Assembly (NCBI RefSeq): GCF_013387465.1
Contig: NZ_VYGV01000026.1
Span: 62,001-126,000 of the forward strand
From: Hydrogenophaga aromaticivorans
GTDB taxonomy: Bacteria > Pseudomonadota > Gammaproteobacteria > Burkholderiales > Burkholderiaceae_C
Direction of reading: 5' to 3'
DNA length: 64,000 nt
This document shows positions 44,676 to 54,758 of the stretch, piece after piece; the stretch's first letter is position 1, and each line of letters starts with the position of its first letter. The notes under the pieces were generated by a model. It did no database searches. It was not told the DNA's origin and was given only the letters and a program-made list of their open reading frames with translations. The position numbers and the translations under genes were made by a program.

Positions 44676-44778
44676 GACAACCCGATGGCAAGATGAAACA
44701 GAGGAAGATCGATATCGCGGCGATCGAAGCTGCGGTTCGCGAGGCGGTGTAGGGCTTGCGGTGCGTCATCGCGCCGCC

Positions 44779-45660
44779 TCAAACCACGTGCAGCGCGCGC
44801 AAGGCATCGGCCTGCGCCAGCGTTTCGCGGTAACCCGCCTCAATGGCGCGCTCGCGGAATTCGCGCGACAAGCTGACCCAGTAGCCGAAGTCGGGCTTGA
44901 GCAGCCCATCGGCCATCTTCGCGTCGGCGTCCACCAGCGCCTGCTTGCGCAGGTCGCTCTCGCGGTAACGCTCGGCGCCGGGCGGCGCGCGGTCGACATG
45001 GGCGCTGGCGTCCACCGCGAGCACGCGTTGCGCGCCCAGAGCGCGCGCCACGCGCACCGGCAGCGGCGTGGTCCAGTCAGCATCGACGTACTGTTCGCCC
45101 CGGATGCGCACCGGTGCGAAGCGGCCTTCGATGGCGGCCGAGGCCTGCACCGCCAGGCCCACGTCGCCCGCGGTAAAGGCCGTGGCCTCGCCGTCGCGGC
45201 GCCGGGCCGCCACGATGGCCATGGCGACCGGCATGTGTTCCAGGGACTTCACCGGCGAAGCGCGCCGCACGAAGTCGGCAACGGCCGTGCCGCTCAGGCG
45301 CTCATCGACCCCGATCGCCAGCCGGGCCAGCGCCCAGGGCTGCAGCTCGAGCGCGAGGGTTTCGATCGCGCGCGCGCCCAGCCCGGCGGCGCAGAGGCTG
45401 CCCAGCAATGCACCGGCCGAGACCCCGACGATCAGGTCGGGCTTCAGACCGAGCTCTTCCAGCGCCTTGATCACCCCCACGTGCACAAAGCCGCGCGGGC
45501 CACCCGAGCTCAGCACCCAGGCGGTGTTCACCGGGCGGCGCAGCGGTTCGGCGCGGGGCGCGTCGGGACCGGTGTGGTCGCGGTCGGGCTGGAGGGTGCA
45601 GCCGGCCAGCGCCGCCGCACTGGCGGCCAGCAGGTGGCGGCGCGTCAGGCCTGTGGACAT
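44779..45660 (-). CDS. Patatin-like phospholipase, lipoprotein
   Basis: A 293-residue acyl hydrolase. The twin-arginine-like leader with lipobox (RRHLLAASAAALAGC) predicts a lipoprotein. The patatin domain has the oxyanion loop SSGGPRGFVHVGV, nucleophile Ser in GVSAGALLGS and catalytic Asp in YVDADWTTPLPV (usual DGG replaced by DAD). It likely hydrolyses membrane lipids in the periplasm or outer membrane. Its 3' end has been duplicated at 43787. The ATP-grasp gene lies 50 bases upstream on the same strand. Confidence 0.9.
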   Translation of the reverse strand: MSTGLTRRHLLAASAAALAGCTLQPDRDHTGPDAPRAEPLRRPVNTAWVLSSGGPRGFVHVGVIKALEELGLKPDLIVGVSAGALLGSLCAAGLGARAIETLALELQPWALARLAIGVDERLSGTAVADFVRRASPVKSLEHMPVAMAIVAARRRDGEATAFTAGDVGLAVQASAAIEGRFAPVRIRGEQYVDADWTTPLPVRVARALGAQRVLAVDASAHVDRAPPGAERYRESDLRKQALVDADAKMADGLLKPDFGYWVSLSREFRERAIEAGYRETLAQADALRALHVV

Positions 45661-45710
45661 AACGTGCCGGTGGCGGGTTCAAGCCGCGGCTGAGGGGGCA
45701 ACGACAGGGG

Positions 45711-47099
45711 TCACGAAGCCACCTCCATCGAGCGGTTGCAGGCCGCCAGCGGGACCGGATCGCCAGCGGCGGGCAGCACCGGCGCGTGAGCGGCCGGCGG
45801 CGCGGCAACTTCGGCGTAGGGCGCGGGCCAGCCCAGCAAGGCGCTCGCCGCTTCGCAGCGCTGGCGCAGGTCGTCGGCGTCGCGCCCGCCGAGGTGGGTG
45901 ATGCCGTAGCGGTAGCTGCCCAGCCATTTGAAATCGCGCTGGATGGAACCCCGCGACTTGGGGTAGCGGAACAGCAGCCCGTCGGGGAAGGCACTGGCGA
46001 AGGCCTGGCGTTGCGCCGCGTCGGGCAGCGTCACGCGGTCGGCCGGGTCAAAGGCGCGGTAGACGAAGCTGGCCGCGGCCCCCGCGGTGGGCGCGCTGCG
46101 CGGCGCCGTGTCGGGATCCTGCCCGTGCGCGAGGGCGATCTCGATGGCGTGCAGGTCCACACCGAGCACGCGCTGGTAGAGATCCGAATACTGCGAGGCC
46201 ATGCGCGGGTTGAACTCGATCACGGTGAGCCGGTCGCTCGCGGCGTCGTAGAAGAACTCCATGTTGAACAGGCCGTGCGTGAAGCCCACGGCCAGCAGGA
46301 AACGGCGCGCCACGTCGAGCGCCCGCGCCTGCACCGCGGCCGGCAGCGCGCTCGGGATCTGGTGGCGCATGAAGGCCTGGGTGCCGGGGAACATGATGGC
46401 GTCGACCACGCCGATGGCGCGCACATCGCCGTTGAACACCACGCCATCGAGGTTGAACTGGTCGGCCGCCACCGGCGCCTCCAGCAGCATGCGGTGGGCG
46501 CTGGGCACCCCGGGCCCGAGCCGCTCGCGCACCAATCGCTCGAAGGGCTCCACCAGGCGGCGGATTACCCAGAGCTCCCAGGCGCCGAAGCGGGTGTGGC
46601 GGTGCAGCCCGGCGTGGTTGTCGACGCGGCGCGCGAGCACCGAGAACGCGGCCTTCACCGGCTTCACGAACAGGGGGTAAGGCAGGCCCGCGGGAATGGG
46701 CGCACCGTATTCGGCGTCCAGCAACTGGAAAGGCACGTTCGCCTCGGGCGCCACGCGCTGCAGCACCTGGCGCGCGTAGAACTTGTGCTGGCAGGCCAGG
46801 ATGGCGGCCACCGGCGTGCCGGGCCAGCCCATGCGCTCGGCCAGCAGGGCCGCGGCCAGCGCGCCGAACTGTTCGTGGCTGGACACCACCGCGGACCAGC
46901 CCCGCGCCGGGGCGCGGCGGGCCAGGCCATCGACGAAACGGGCGATGTCAAACCAGGCCAGGCGCGCGTTGCTGGGAAAGGTGAACAGGTCAAAGCCGTC
47001 TTCGTCGAAGCGAAGGCCCTGCGTGCTGGCCAGGCGTTGGTGCGCCACGGCGTCCCAGTCGTGGTTGAAGAGCAGCAGGGTGCGGTCGGTGGGCGGCAT
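45711..47099 (-). CDS. ATP-grasp domain protein
   Basis: A 462-residue protein with a Rossmann-like N-terminal region (TLLLFNHDWDAVAHQRLAST) and an ATP-grasp core: ATP-binding LFVKPVKAAFSVLA, and NMEFFYD and VIEFNPRMASQYSDLY for the metal-binding acid and Asn. ATP-grasp enzymes ligate carboxylates to amines or thiols; the substrates are unknown. The C-terminal 60 residues (APPAAHAPVLPAAG) appear disordered. It is 21 bases downstream of the aldose dehydrogenase gene and upstream of the patatin gene. Confidence 0.85.
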   Translation of the reverse strand: MPPTDRTLLLFNHDWDAVAHQRLASTQGLRFDEDGFDLFTFPSNARLAWFDIARFVDGLARRAPARGWSAVVSSHEQFGALAAALLAERMGWPGTPVAAILACQHKFYARQVLQRVAPEANVPFQLLDAEYGAPIPAGLPYPLFVKPVKAAFSVLARRVDNHAGLHRHTRFGAWELWVIRRLVEPFERLVRERLGPGVPSAHRMLLEAPVAADQFNLDGVVFNGDVRAIGVVDAIMFPGTQAFMRHQIPSALPAAVQARALDVARRFLLAVGFTHGLFNMEFFYDAASDRLTVIEFNPRMASQYSDLYQRVLGVDLHAIEIALAHGQDPDTAPRSAPTAGAAASFVYRAFDPADRVTLPDAAQRQAFASAFPDGLLFRYPKSRGSIQRDFKWLGSYRYGITHLGGRDADDLRQRCEAASALLGWPAPYAEVAAPPAAHAPVLPAAGDPVPLAACNRSMEVAS

Positions 47100-47120
47100 G
47101 GGTCACCGGTTTTTGCTGCC

Positions 47121-48245
47121 TCAGCCTGGATGCAGCCGCAGCAGTCGCCCGTTGCGCTCGTCGGTCAGCAGGTAGATGAAACCGTCGGGGCCTTCGCGCA
47201 CATCGCGCACGCGCGCGTTGAGGTCGGGCAGCAGGCGTTCTTCTTTCACCACGCGGCCGCCGCTGACCTCCAGCCGCGCCAGGTAACGGAACTTGAGTGA
47301 GCCCGCGAGCAGGTGGCCCTGCCAGGCCTTGCCGTAGCGCTCGCCCTTCACGAAGGCGAGGCCCGATGGCGCGATCGACGGTGTCCACTGGAACACCGGC
47401 TGCTCCAGCCCGGCCTTGGCGGTGATGCCCTCGCCGATAGCGCCGCCGCCGTAGTTTTCGCCGTAGGTGATGACGGGCCAGCCGTAGTTCTTGCCGGCCT
47501 CCGGGCGGTTGATCTCGTCGCCGCCCTGCGGGCCGTGTTCGCTGGTCCAGAGCCGCCCGTCGGGCCCGAGCGCGGCGCCCTGCAGATTGCGGTGGCCCAG
47601 GCTCCAGATTTCGGGCTTGGCCCCGGCGCGGCCCACGAACGGGTTGCCGGGCGGCACGCTGCCGTCCTTGGCGATGCGCACCACCTTGCCGTGGTGGTTG
47701 TCCAGCGTCTGCGCGTCGTCCTTGCGGCTGAAGCGGTCGCCCAGGGTGAGGAAGAGCAGGCCATCGGGCGCCTCGACGATGCGGCAGCCGAAGTGGGCCC
47801 GGCTGCTGAACTTCGGCGCCTGGCTGAAGATCACTTTCACCGCTTCGAGGCGTGTGGCATCGGCGGACAGCCGGGCCGAAGCGAGCGCGGTGGAGTTGCC
47901 GCCCGCGCCCGGCTCGGCGTAGCAGAAGTACACGGTGCGGTTGCGGGCAAAACCGCTGTCGGTGATGACGTCGAGCAGACCGCCCTGCCCGCCCGCATCC
48001 ACGTCCGGCAAACCGGCCAGCGGTTCGCCCAGCCGGCCGTCGGCCGCCACCACACGCATCCGGCCCGGCCGTTCGGTCACGAGAAAGCGGCCGCCGTCGA
48101 TGAAGGCCACGCCCCATGGGTTCTGCAGACCGCTGGCCACCACCTCCACGCGCAACGCCGCCGTCTGGCTGTGGGCCGTGGTGGCCAGCACGGCGAACAC
48201 CAGCAGCGCGAGGCGCTGGATCGGAATCAATATTGGCAAGCGCAT
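47121..48245 (-). CDS. PQQ-dependent aldose sugar dehydrogenase (YliI type)
   Basis: A 374-residue periplasmic six-bladed beta-propeller. A signal peptide (LALLVFAVLATTAHS) is followed by the family blocks GLQNPWGVAFIDGGRFLVTERPG, catalytic-region HFGCRIVEAPDG, GHRNLQGAALGPDG and EHGPQGGDEIN. Such soluble quinoproteins oxidise aldoses using PQQ made elsewhere. The start at 48245 gives the signal peptide; a long frame upstream is antisense. Confidence 0.9.
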   Translation of the reverse strand: MRLPILIPIQRLALLVFAVLATTAHSQTAALRVEVVASGLQNPWGVAFIDGGRFLVTERPGRMRVVAADGRLGEPLAGLPDVDAGGQGGLLDVITDSGFARNRTVYFCYAEPGAGGNSTALASARLSADATRLEAVKVIFSQAPKFSSRAHFGCRIVEAPDGLLFLTLGDRFSRKDDAQTLDNHHGKVVRIAKDGSVPPGNPFVGRAGAKPEIWSLGHRNLQGAALGPDGRLWTSEHGPQGGDEINRPEAGKNYGWPVITYGENYGGGAIGEGITAKAGLEQPVFQWTPSIAPSGLAFVKGERYGKAWQGHLLAGSLKFRYLARLEVSGGRVVKEERLLPDLNARVRDVREGPDGFIYLLTDERNGRLLRLHPG

Positions 48246-48319
48246 GGGGTGGCCCTCCAGGTGAAACCGGTTGGTGCCTGAACCGGGCTCACTGGTTCCC
48301 GGTTCAGCGGCTCGGCCGC

Positions 48320-48916
48320 TCAGCCGAACGGGCGCACGCCAAACAGCCAGGCGTGGGCCCAGAACACGAACAGCGCGTACAGCGCCAGCCCACCCACCAG
48401 CGCGATGGCGTCGTTGGCGCCGCCGGCCGGCAACGCGGGCACGGGGCGCAAGGCGCCGGCCAAAGCGCGGCGCTTGAGCGAGATGCGGTCGGCCACGGCC
48501 CAGGCCAGGAAGCCGCCGAACAGCAGCACATCGGCCAGCGTGCCACCGGTGACCGACTGGGCCAGCAGGTGCGCCAGCGCCCAGAGCTTGACGGCCAGCA
48601 GCATGGGGTGTTTCGCCGCGGTCTTGATGCGCCCCGGCAGGTAGGCCGCGAGCAGCAGCACGAACACCGGCAGCAGCATCAGCGCGGCCAGGTGGCGAAA
48701 GCCGCCCGGCAAGGCGTAGAGCAGCACGGGCGTCTCGCGCGACAGGCCGTAGCCCCAGACGATCAGCCCCAGGCCGGCGAACGAGACCAGCGCATAGAGG
48801 CCCTTGAAGGTGTTCTCGCCCATGCCCGCGGCGAGCCGGTCGCGCCCCGTGGGCGAGACGATGGCGATGCTGTGCACGCCCAGAAACAGCACCAGACCCA
48901 GAACCAGCCACACCAT
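48320..48916 (-). CDS. nnrU: NnrU family membrane protein
   Basis: A 198-residue membrane protein with five to six hydrophobic segments and the NnrU pattern (LGVHSIAIVSPTGRDRLAAGMGENTFKGLYALVSFAGL, KHPMLLAVKLWALAHLL). NnrU proteins occur beside nitrite and nitric oxide reductase genes and in other contexts; related ICMT-like enzymes suggest membrane chemistry. No denitrification genes are in the window. AGGAG precedes the ATG at 48916 by eight bases. Confidence 0.9.
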   Translation of the reverse strand: MVWLVLGLVLFLGVHSIAIVSPTGRDRLAAGMGENTFKGLYALVSFAGLGLIVWGYGLSRETPVLLYALPGGFRHLAALMLLPVFVLLLAAYLPGRIKTAAKHPMLLAVKLWALAHLLAQSVTGGTLADVLLFGGFLAWAVADRISLKRRALAGALRPVPALPAGGANDAIALVGGLALYALFVFWAHAWLFGVRPFG

Positions 48917-49080
48917 GTTGAACTCCTGTGCCCAGACCGGGCCACAAGGCACCGCGCCCCGCTTGGGGCGAACTGTAGCGGCTTGGGCTCAAGTCCGCAG
49001 CGTGCCGGGTCTTGTTGCGGAATGCTCGTGCCTGCAAGCATGAAGCCGGAGCGCGAGCGGGAGGCGTGCAAGGGCCCCAG

Positions 49081-49161
49081 CCCAGGGCACCGCCGGGCCG
49101 GCTTTGCCGGACGGCCAGTGCCGCCCCCTGGGGGGGTGACGCCGCAGGCGGCGCGGGGGGT
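49081..49161. repeat. GC-rich dispersed intergenic repeat, copy A
   Basis: This 81-base stretch between nnrU and the ferritin-like gene contains internal inverted repeats (CCGGCTTTGCCGG; GCCGCAGGCGGC) and matches, in inverse orientation, the element at 63061-63137 over most of its length. It resembles the short repeats that litter Comamonadaceae intergenic DNA. It ends at the stop codon of the ferritin-like gene and could act as a terminator. Confidence 0.7.
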
Positions 49162-49164
49162 ACT

Positions 49165-49704
49165 TCAGCCTTTCATGCCTTCGAGCAGATCGGCCAGTTC
49201 GTCGGCGTGTTCCTCTTCCACCGCCAGTATCTGCTTGAGCAGCACGCTGGTGGTCGGGTCCTGGTCGCCCAGGTACAGGATCATGTCGCGGTAGCTGTCG
49301 ATGGCGATGCGCTCGGCCACCAGGTTCTCCTGGATCATCTGCGTCAGCGTGTCGCCGGCCACGTATTCGGCGTGGCTGCGCTGGCTCAGGCTGTCGGGCG
49401 AAAAGTCGGGCTCACCGCCCAGCTGCACGATGCGCGCGGCCAGCAGGTCGGCGTGGCCCTGCTCCTCGTTGGAGTGGATCAGGAACTCGGCCCCGACGCT
49501 CTGGCCGTGGATGCCGCGCGCCATGAAGTGGTGGCGCCGGTAGCGCAGCACGCAGACGATCTCGGTGGCCAGCGCTTCGTTGAGCAGCTTGACCACCTGG
49601 TCGCGGTTGGCGTTGTAGCCGGCGGTCACGGCACCGGCTTCAATGTGCTGGCGGGCCTGGCTGCGCAGGGTGGCGACGTCGGTGAGTTTGTGGGTGTGGT
49701 TCAT
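49165..49704 (-). CDS. Bacterioferritin-like (Dps/Bfr-type) protein
   Basis: A 179-residue four-helix protein with diiron ligands in LNEALATEIVCVLRYRRHHF (helix A), FLIHSNEEQGHADLLAARI (helix B), IQENLVAERIAIDSYRDMI (helix C) and ILAVEEEHADELADLLEGM (helix D), as in ferritins. It probably oxidises and stores iron or protects DNA. The ATG overlaps the BON-protein stop (ATGA), so it is coupled with that envelope lipoprotein. Confidence 0.9.
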   Translation of the reverse strand: MNHTHKLTDVATLRSQARQHIEAGAVTAGYNANRDQVVKLLNEALATEIVCVLRYRRHHFMARGIHGQSVGAEFLIHSNEEQGHADLLAARIVQLGGEPDFSPDSLSQRSHAEYVAGDTLTQMIQENLVAERIAIDSYRDMILYLGDQDPTTSVLLKQILAVEEEHADELADLLEGMKG

Positions 49705-50279
49705 TGTTTGACTTTCAGTTCGTTCTTGACGCTGGTGGCACCTTCGGCAACGCCAGCGAGCTTGCTCGCCTGGTCGATCTGGCCCTGGTTGTTCACAAAG
49801 CCGGTGAGCTGCACTTCGCCCTTGAAGGTGACCACGCTGATGTCGAAGCTCTTGATGTCGGGGTCGGCCAGCAGCGCGGTCTTGACGCGGCCGGTCACGC
49901 TCGCGTCATCGATCTTGGTGCCCACGGTGCTGGGGGTTCCCTTGAGCGTGACGCCGTTTTCAACCTCGGTCACACCGGCCACGCTGCGCGTGACGGCGAT
50001 GGCCTGGTCGATCTGGGCCTGGTTGTCGACAAAGCCGCTGAGCTGCACGGTGCCCTTGCGGGTCTCGACCTGCAGGTCAAAGCTCTTGATCGCTTCGTCG
50101 CCCAGCAAGGCGGACTTGACACCCGAGGTGATGACGGCATCGTCCACCTGGGTGCCCAGCGTGATGCTCGGCGCGGGTTCCTGCACCATCACGGGTGGCT
50201 TGTTGCAGGCCGCCAGCGTCAGGGCGGCCAGGCCGATGAGGCTGCTGGCCAGGATGAATTTTGGTTTGCGTTGGGTCAT
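49701..50279 (-). CDS. Lipoprotein with two BON domains
   Basis: A 192-residue lipoprotein: signal peptide with lipobox (LIGLAALTLAAC), then two BON domains (about 45-110 and 120-190), each of the form ITSGVKSALLGDEAIKSFDLQV and VTGRVKTALLADPDIKSFDISV. BON domains bind phospholipid and occur in stress proteins such as OsmY. It overlaps the bacterioferritin-like gene by four bases; both may be stationary-phase or osmotic-stress genes. Confidence 0.9.
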   Translation of the reverse strand: MTQRKPKFILASSLIGLAALTLAACNKPPVMVQEPAPSITLGTQVDDAVITSGVKSALLGDEAIKSFDLQVETRKGTVQLSGFVDNQAQIDQAIAVTRSVAGVTEVENGVTLKGTPSTVGTKIDDASVTGRVKTALLADPDIKSFDISVVTFKGEVQLTGFVNNQGQIDQASKLAGVAEGATSVKNELKVKQ

Positions 50280-50321
50280 AGAGGTACTCCAGAAAAAAAG
50301 CAGAAGGACGGGGAGGCGGGT

Positions 50322-51071
<750 letters not shown>

Positions 51072-51208
51072 GGGGTCCATCCGAAGGGGTGCAGCCCGGG
51101 GCTGCACGCTGCAGACCCCGCCGCTGGTGCGAGCCAACAGCGGGGATGTGGATGGACCTTAGGTGTCGGAGCGCCAGGCGTCTGTGCGCTGCCAGACCAA
51201 GCGCTGGG

Positions 51209-52207
51209 TCAGCCCGCTGGCGCGGGCGCCGACGCCGCAGCGGTTTCGGTGGTGACCATCCAGATGCCCCCGCACACCAGCGCCAGCGCGATCAGGTTGC
51301 GCCATTCGAGCACCGTCTCGCCCAGGAACAGGGCCGAGAGCAGCGCGCCGAACACCGGGATCAAAAAGTTGAACACCGTGACCTGCCCCACCCGGTTGTG
51401 CTTGAGCAGCGCGGCCCAGAGCGCAAAGGCGGCCGCCGAGAGCACGGCCATGTAGCCCAGCAAGGCCAGCGAACCCAAACCCCAGCCCGCGATGGCGCCG
51501 CCACCGGCCAGCCCGCCCAGCAGCAGCACCAGCCCGCCGATGGCGAGCTGCCAGGCGGTCATGACCATCGGGTCCAGCCGCTGCGACACGCGCTTGCCGT
51601 AGATGCTGGCGGCCGAGAGCACGAAAGCCGCGATGACGATGAAGCCTTCGCCCAGCAGGGTGAAGCTCGCGTCCAGCCCTTGAACGCCGCGCAGGTTCAC
51701 CACCATCACTCCGAAAAAGCCGACCGCACAACTGAGTGCCTTGCGGCGGCGCAGCCGGTCGTTGGCGTAGATGAAGTGCGCCAGCAGCACGCTGAAGAAC
51801 GTGCCGGTGGCGTTGAGGATGGAGCCCTTCACGCCGGTGGTGTGGGCCAGCCCGACGTAGAAGAACACGTATTGCAGCGAGGTCTGCGCCAGCCCGAGCA
51901 GCGCCACCTGGCGCCATTGCCCCGTGGACAGCGCCCACACCGGCTTGCCCATCAGGCGCGCGATCACCAGCAGCAGACCACCCGCGAGCAGGAAGCGCCA
52001 GCCCGCGAAGGCCAGCTGCGCCGCCGTGTCGCTGCGGGCAATGTCGAGCAGCGCATAGCCACCCTTGATGGCTGGGTAGGCGCTGCCCCAGAGCAGGCAA
52101 CACAGCGTGGCGAGCCCCACCAGGTTGCGCGGGCGGCGGAAGAACGCGGCCCCGGGGGCGTGCGCGGAAGAAGCGCCCGTGGGCCGGGCACTGTCGCGGG
52201 CCGTCAT
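51209..52207 (-). CDS. EamA/DMT-family transporter
   Basis: A 332-residue membrane protein with ten hydrophobic segments in two EamA repeats, starting LVGLATLCCLLWGSAYPAIK and with the second half beginning FIVIAAFVLSAASIYGKRVSQ. The family exports or imports small metabolites. It overlaps the uronate dehydrogenase gene by four bases (ATGA), so it belongs to the aldarate operon and may export or import a sugar acid. Confidence 0.9.
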   Translation of the reverse strand: MTARDSARPTGASSAHAPGAAFFRRPRNLVGLATLCCLLWGSAYPAIKGGYALLDIARSDTAAQLAFAGWRFLLAGGLLLVIARLMGKPVWALSTGQWRQVALLGLAQTSLQYVFFYVGLAHTTGVKGSILNATGTFFSVLLAHFIYANDRLRRRKALSCAVGFFGVMVVNLRGVQGLDASFTLLGEGFIVIAAFVLSAASIYGKRVSQRLDPMVMTAWQLAIGGLVLLLGGLAGGGAIAGWGLGSLALLGYMAVLSAAAFALWAALLKHNRVGQVTVFNFLIPVFGALLSALFLGETVLEWRNLIALALVCGGIWMVTTETAAASAPAPAG

Positions 52208-53025
52208 CCGTGCGGCGCGGCCTTCACGAAGGCACCGCCCTGGTACAGCGCAGCCGGGTCGTGGCGGTCAATGCTGGGCTGGCGCGCTTCCACCGCCGGG
52301 CGGAACCCGTCGGAGCTGTCCTGCGGGCGGTAGCCGATGTGTTTCGCGGGCGTGTTGTCCCACCAGCTGGTCTGGTTGTCGGACACGCCGTAGATGATGC
52401 TGTGGCCGACGATGGGCGCGGTGAGCGCGGCCACGATCAGGCGCTCCAGGTCGTCGTAGCTCAGGTAGGTCGCGAGCATGCGGCGGTCGCGCGGCTCGCT
52501 GAACGAGGAGCCGATGCGCAGGCTCACGGTCTCGATGCCCCAGCGGTCCCAGTAGAGCTGGGCCAGGTCTTCACCGAAGGCCTTGGAGAGGCCGTAGAAG
52601 CCGTCGGGCCTGGGCGCGGCTCTGGGCGTGATGACTTCGTCCTGCCGGTAGAAGCCGGTGACGTGGTTGGAGCTGGCGAAGACGATGCGCTTCGTGCCGT
52701 GTTGGCGCGCGGCTTCGTAGAGGTTGACCATGCCGACGATGTTGCCGGCGAGGATGGGTTCCCAGGGCTGCTCGGTGGAGACCCCGCCCATGTGCACCAC
52801 GGCGTCCACGCCGGTCAGCATGGCGTGCACGCGGTCCTTGTCGGCGAGGTCTGCGATGAACGTTTCTTCGCCTGCCGCCGCGGCGCCCATGTCGCTGCGG
52901 TGGCTCAGGCGCAAGACCTCGCAATACGCCTTGAGGCGCGGGCGCAGCTCGCGGCCCAGGTTGCCGGCGGCGCCGGTGAGCAGGAGGCGGTTCAACTTCA
53001 GCGGAGAAGCGGGCTGGGCAAGCAT
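52204..53025 (-). CDS. udh: Uronate dehydrogenase
   Basis: A 273-residue NAD-dependent extended SDR: RLLLTGAAGNLGRELRPRL for the cofactor, SSNHVTGFYR, catalytic YGLSK, and SLRIGSSFSEPRDRRMLATYLS. Uronate dehydrogenases oxidise galacturonate or glucuronate to the aldaro-lactone, the first step of the oxidative pathway. Its neighbours GudD, GarR and an aldolase support this. GGAG precedes the start at 53025, chosen over the longer frame. Confidence 0.9.
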   Translation of the reverse strand: MLAQPASPLKLNRLLLTGAAGNLGRELRPRLKAYCEVLRLSHRSDMGAAAAGEETFIADLADKDRVHAMLTGVDAVVHMGGVSTEQPWEPILAGNIVGMVNLYEAARQHGTKRIVFASSNHVTGFYRQDEVITPRAAPRPDGFYGLSKAFGEDLAQLYWDRWGIETVSLRIGSSFSEPRDRRMLATYLSYDDLERLIVAALTAPIVGHSIIYGVSDNQTSWWDNTPAKHIGYRPQDSSDGFRPAVEARQPSIDRHDPAALYQGGAFVKAAPHG

Positions 53026-53044
53026 GGGAGGCTCCGAAGAAAAA

Positions 53045-53809
53045 TCAGCTTTTGAAGCGGCCAGCCAAGGCCTGCGCACTGTCGCGCAGCAGGTTCTGGT
53101 CGGCGCCGACGGCGACGAACAGGCAGCCCTGGGCCACGTAATGGCGCGCCAGGGTTTCGTCGCCGGTCAGGATGCCCGGGGCCTTGCCGCAGGCGCGGAT
53201 ACGGGCGATGGCGTCGTCGATGGCGGCGAGCACCTCGGGGTGTTTGGGGTTGCCGAGGTGGCCGAGCGCGGCCGAGAGGTCGCCGGGGCCGATGAAGACA
53301 CCGTCGATACCGTCCACGTTGGCGATGGCTTCCAGGTTCTGCAGGCCCAGCACGGTTTCCACCTGCACCAGCACGCAGATTTCTTCGCCGCAGCGGTGGG
53401 CATAGTCCTTCACGCGGCCGTAGCCGCTGGCGCGCGGTGCGCCCGCGAAACCGCGCACACCGTGCGGCGGGTAGCGCGTGAAGGCCACGGCGTTGGCCGC
53501 TTCCTCGGCGGTCTGCACATAGGGCACCAGCAAGGTCATCACGCCGATGTCGAGCAGGCGCTTGAACACCACCATGTCGTTCCACGGCGGGCGCACGATG
53601 GCCGAGGCCTTCGTGCCCTTCATGGCCTGCAGTTGCGAGAGCAGTTCGGGCAGCTCGTTGGGCGAGTGCTCCATGTCGAGCAGCAGCCAGTCGAAGCCGC
53701 TGTCGGCCAGGATCTCGGTGCTCAGGTGGCTGCACAGGTGCGACCACAGGCCGATCTGTTTCTGGCCCGAACGGATGGCGCGCTTGAAGTGGTTGAGGGG
53801 CAGGTCCAT
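53045..53809 (-). CDS. garL: HpcH/HpaI-family aldolase (5-keto-4-deoxyglucarate aldolase)
   Basis: A 254-residue class II pyruvate aldolase: KQIGLWSHLCSHLSTEI, metal-ligand LLLDMEHSPNE, and CVLVQVETVLGLQNLEAIANV, GVFIGPGDLSAALGHLG. It would cleave 5-keto-4-deoxy-D-glucarate into pyruvate and tartronate semialdehyde. Close relatives act on other 2-keto acids, but its place between udh, garR and gudD makes GarL the best fit. It starts 33 bases after the garR stop. Confidence 0.88.
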   Translation of the reverse strand: MDLPLNHFKRAIRSGQKQIGLWSHLCSHLSTEILADSGFDWLLLDMEHSPNELPELLSQLQAMKGTKASAIVRPPWNDMVVFKRLLDIGVMTLLVPYVQTAEEAANAVAFTRYPPHGVRGFAGAPRASGYGRVKDYAHRCGEEICVLVQVETVLGLQNLEAIANVDGIDGVFIGPGDLSAALGHLGNPKHPEVLAAIDDAIARIRACGKAPGILTGDETLARHYVAQGCLFVAVGADQNLLRDSAQALAGRFKS

Positions 53810-53841
53810 GGTGTGCTCGCTGTGTTGGATCGGTGGGAGGG

Positions 53842-54726
53842 TCAGTTGCCAGCGATCTGGAAATGGGCCGCCGTCTCCAGCGCACGCACCAGGCCCGAGT
53901 GGTCCCAGGCCGCGCCGCCCAGGGCGACGCAGCTGTTCATGAGCTGGGCGACGCTGGCGGTGTGCGGCAGGCTGAGGCCCAGTGCCTTGGCGCCTTCGAG
54001 CGCGAGGTTCAGGTCCTTCTGGTGCAGCTCGATGCGGAAACCCGGGTTGAACGTGCGCTTGATCATGCGTTCGCCGTGCACCTCCAGGATGCGGCTGGCC
54101 GCGAAGCCGCCCATCAGCGCCTGGCGCACTTTGGCCGGGTCGGCGCCGGCCTTGGCCGCGAACAGCAGGGCCTCGCCCACGGCCTCGATGTTGAGCGCCA
54201 CGATGATCTGGTTGGCCACCTTGCAGGTCTGGCCGTCGCCCACGCCACCGACCAGCGTGATGTTCTTGCCCATCAGTTCAAACAGCGGCTTGACGGTGGC
54301 GAACGAGGCCTCGCTGGCACCGACCATGATGGTCAGGCTGGCGGCCTTGGCGCCGACTTCGCCGCCACTCACGGGCGCATCGATGTAGCTGCAGCCCAGG
54401 GCCTGGATGCGTTTGGCGTAGTCCTTGGTGGCGATGGGCGAAATGGAGCTCATGTCCACCACCGTTTTTCCAGCAGACAAACCTTTGTCCAGCCCGGTCT
54501 CGCCAAACAGCACCTCGGCCACGTGCGGCGTGTCGGGCACCATCAGGAAGATGATGTCGGCGGCGTACGCCACGTCGGCCGCCGTGGTGCAGGCCTTGGC
54601 GCCCGCGGCCAGCAAATCGGCCGGCACGCCGCTGCGCGACTGCGCAAACAGCTCGTGACCCGCGGCCAGCAAATGACCCGCCATGGGCGCGCCCATGATG
54701 CCCAGTCCGATGAATCCCAGTTTCAT
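53842..54726 (-). CDS. garR: 2-hydroxy-3-oxopropionate (tartronate semialdehyde) reductase
   Basis: A 294-residue beta-hydroxyacid dehydrogenase: cofactor motif GFIGLGIMGAPMAGHLL, substrate block DAPVSGGEVGAKAASLTIMVG, catalytic Lys in CKVANQIIVALNIE and the C-terminal KDLNLALEGAKALGLSLP. It reduces tartronate semialdehyde, released by the aldolase next to it, to glycerate. The start is that of the family; the gene is 32 bases after gudD. Confidence 0.93.
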   Translation of the reverse strand: MKLGFIGLGIMGAPMAGHLLAAGHELFAQSRSGVPADLLAAGAKACTTAADVAYAADIIFLMVPDTPHVAEVLFGETGLDKGLSAGKTVVDMSSISPIATKDYAKRIQALGCSYIDAPVSGGEVGAKAASLTIMVGASEASFATVKPLFELMGKNITLVGGVGDGQTCKVANQIIVALNIEAVGEALLFAAKAGADPAKVRQALMGGFAASRILEVHGERMIKRTFNPGFRIELHQKDLNLALEGAKALGLSLPHTASVAQLMNSCVALGGAAWDHSGLVRALETAAHFQIAGN

Positions 54727-54758
54727 GTTGATGTCCTTAGAGAGAAGAGCAAGACGCT

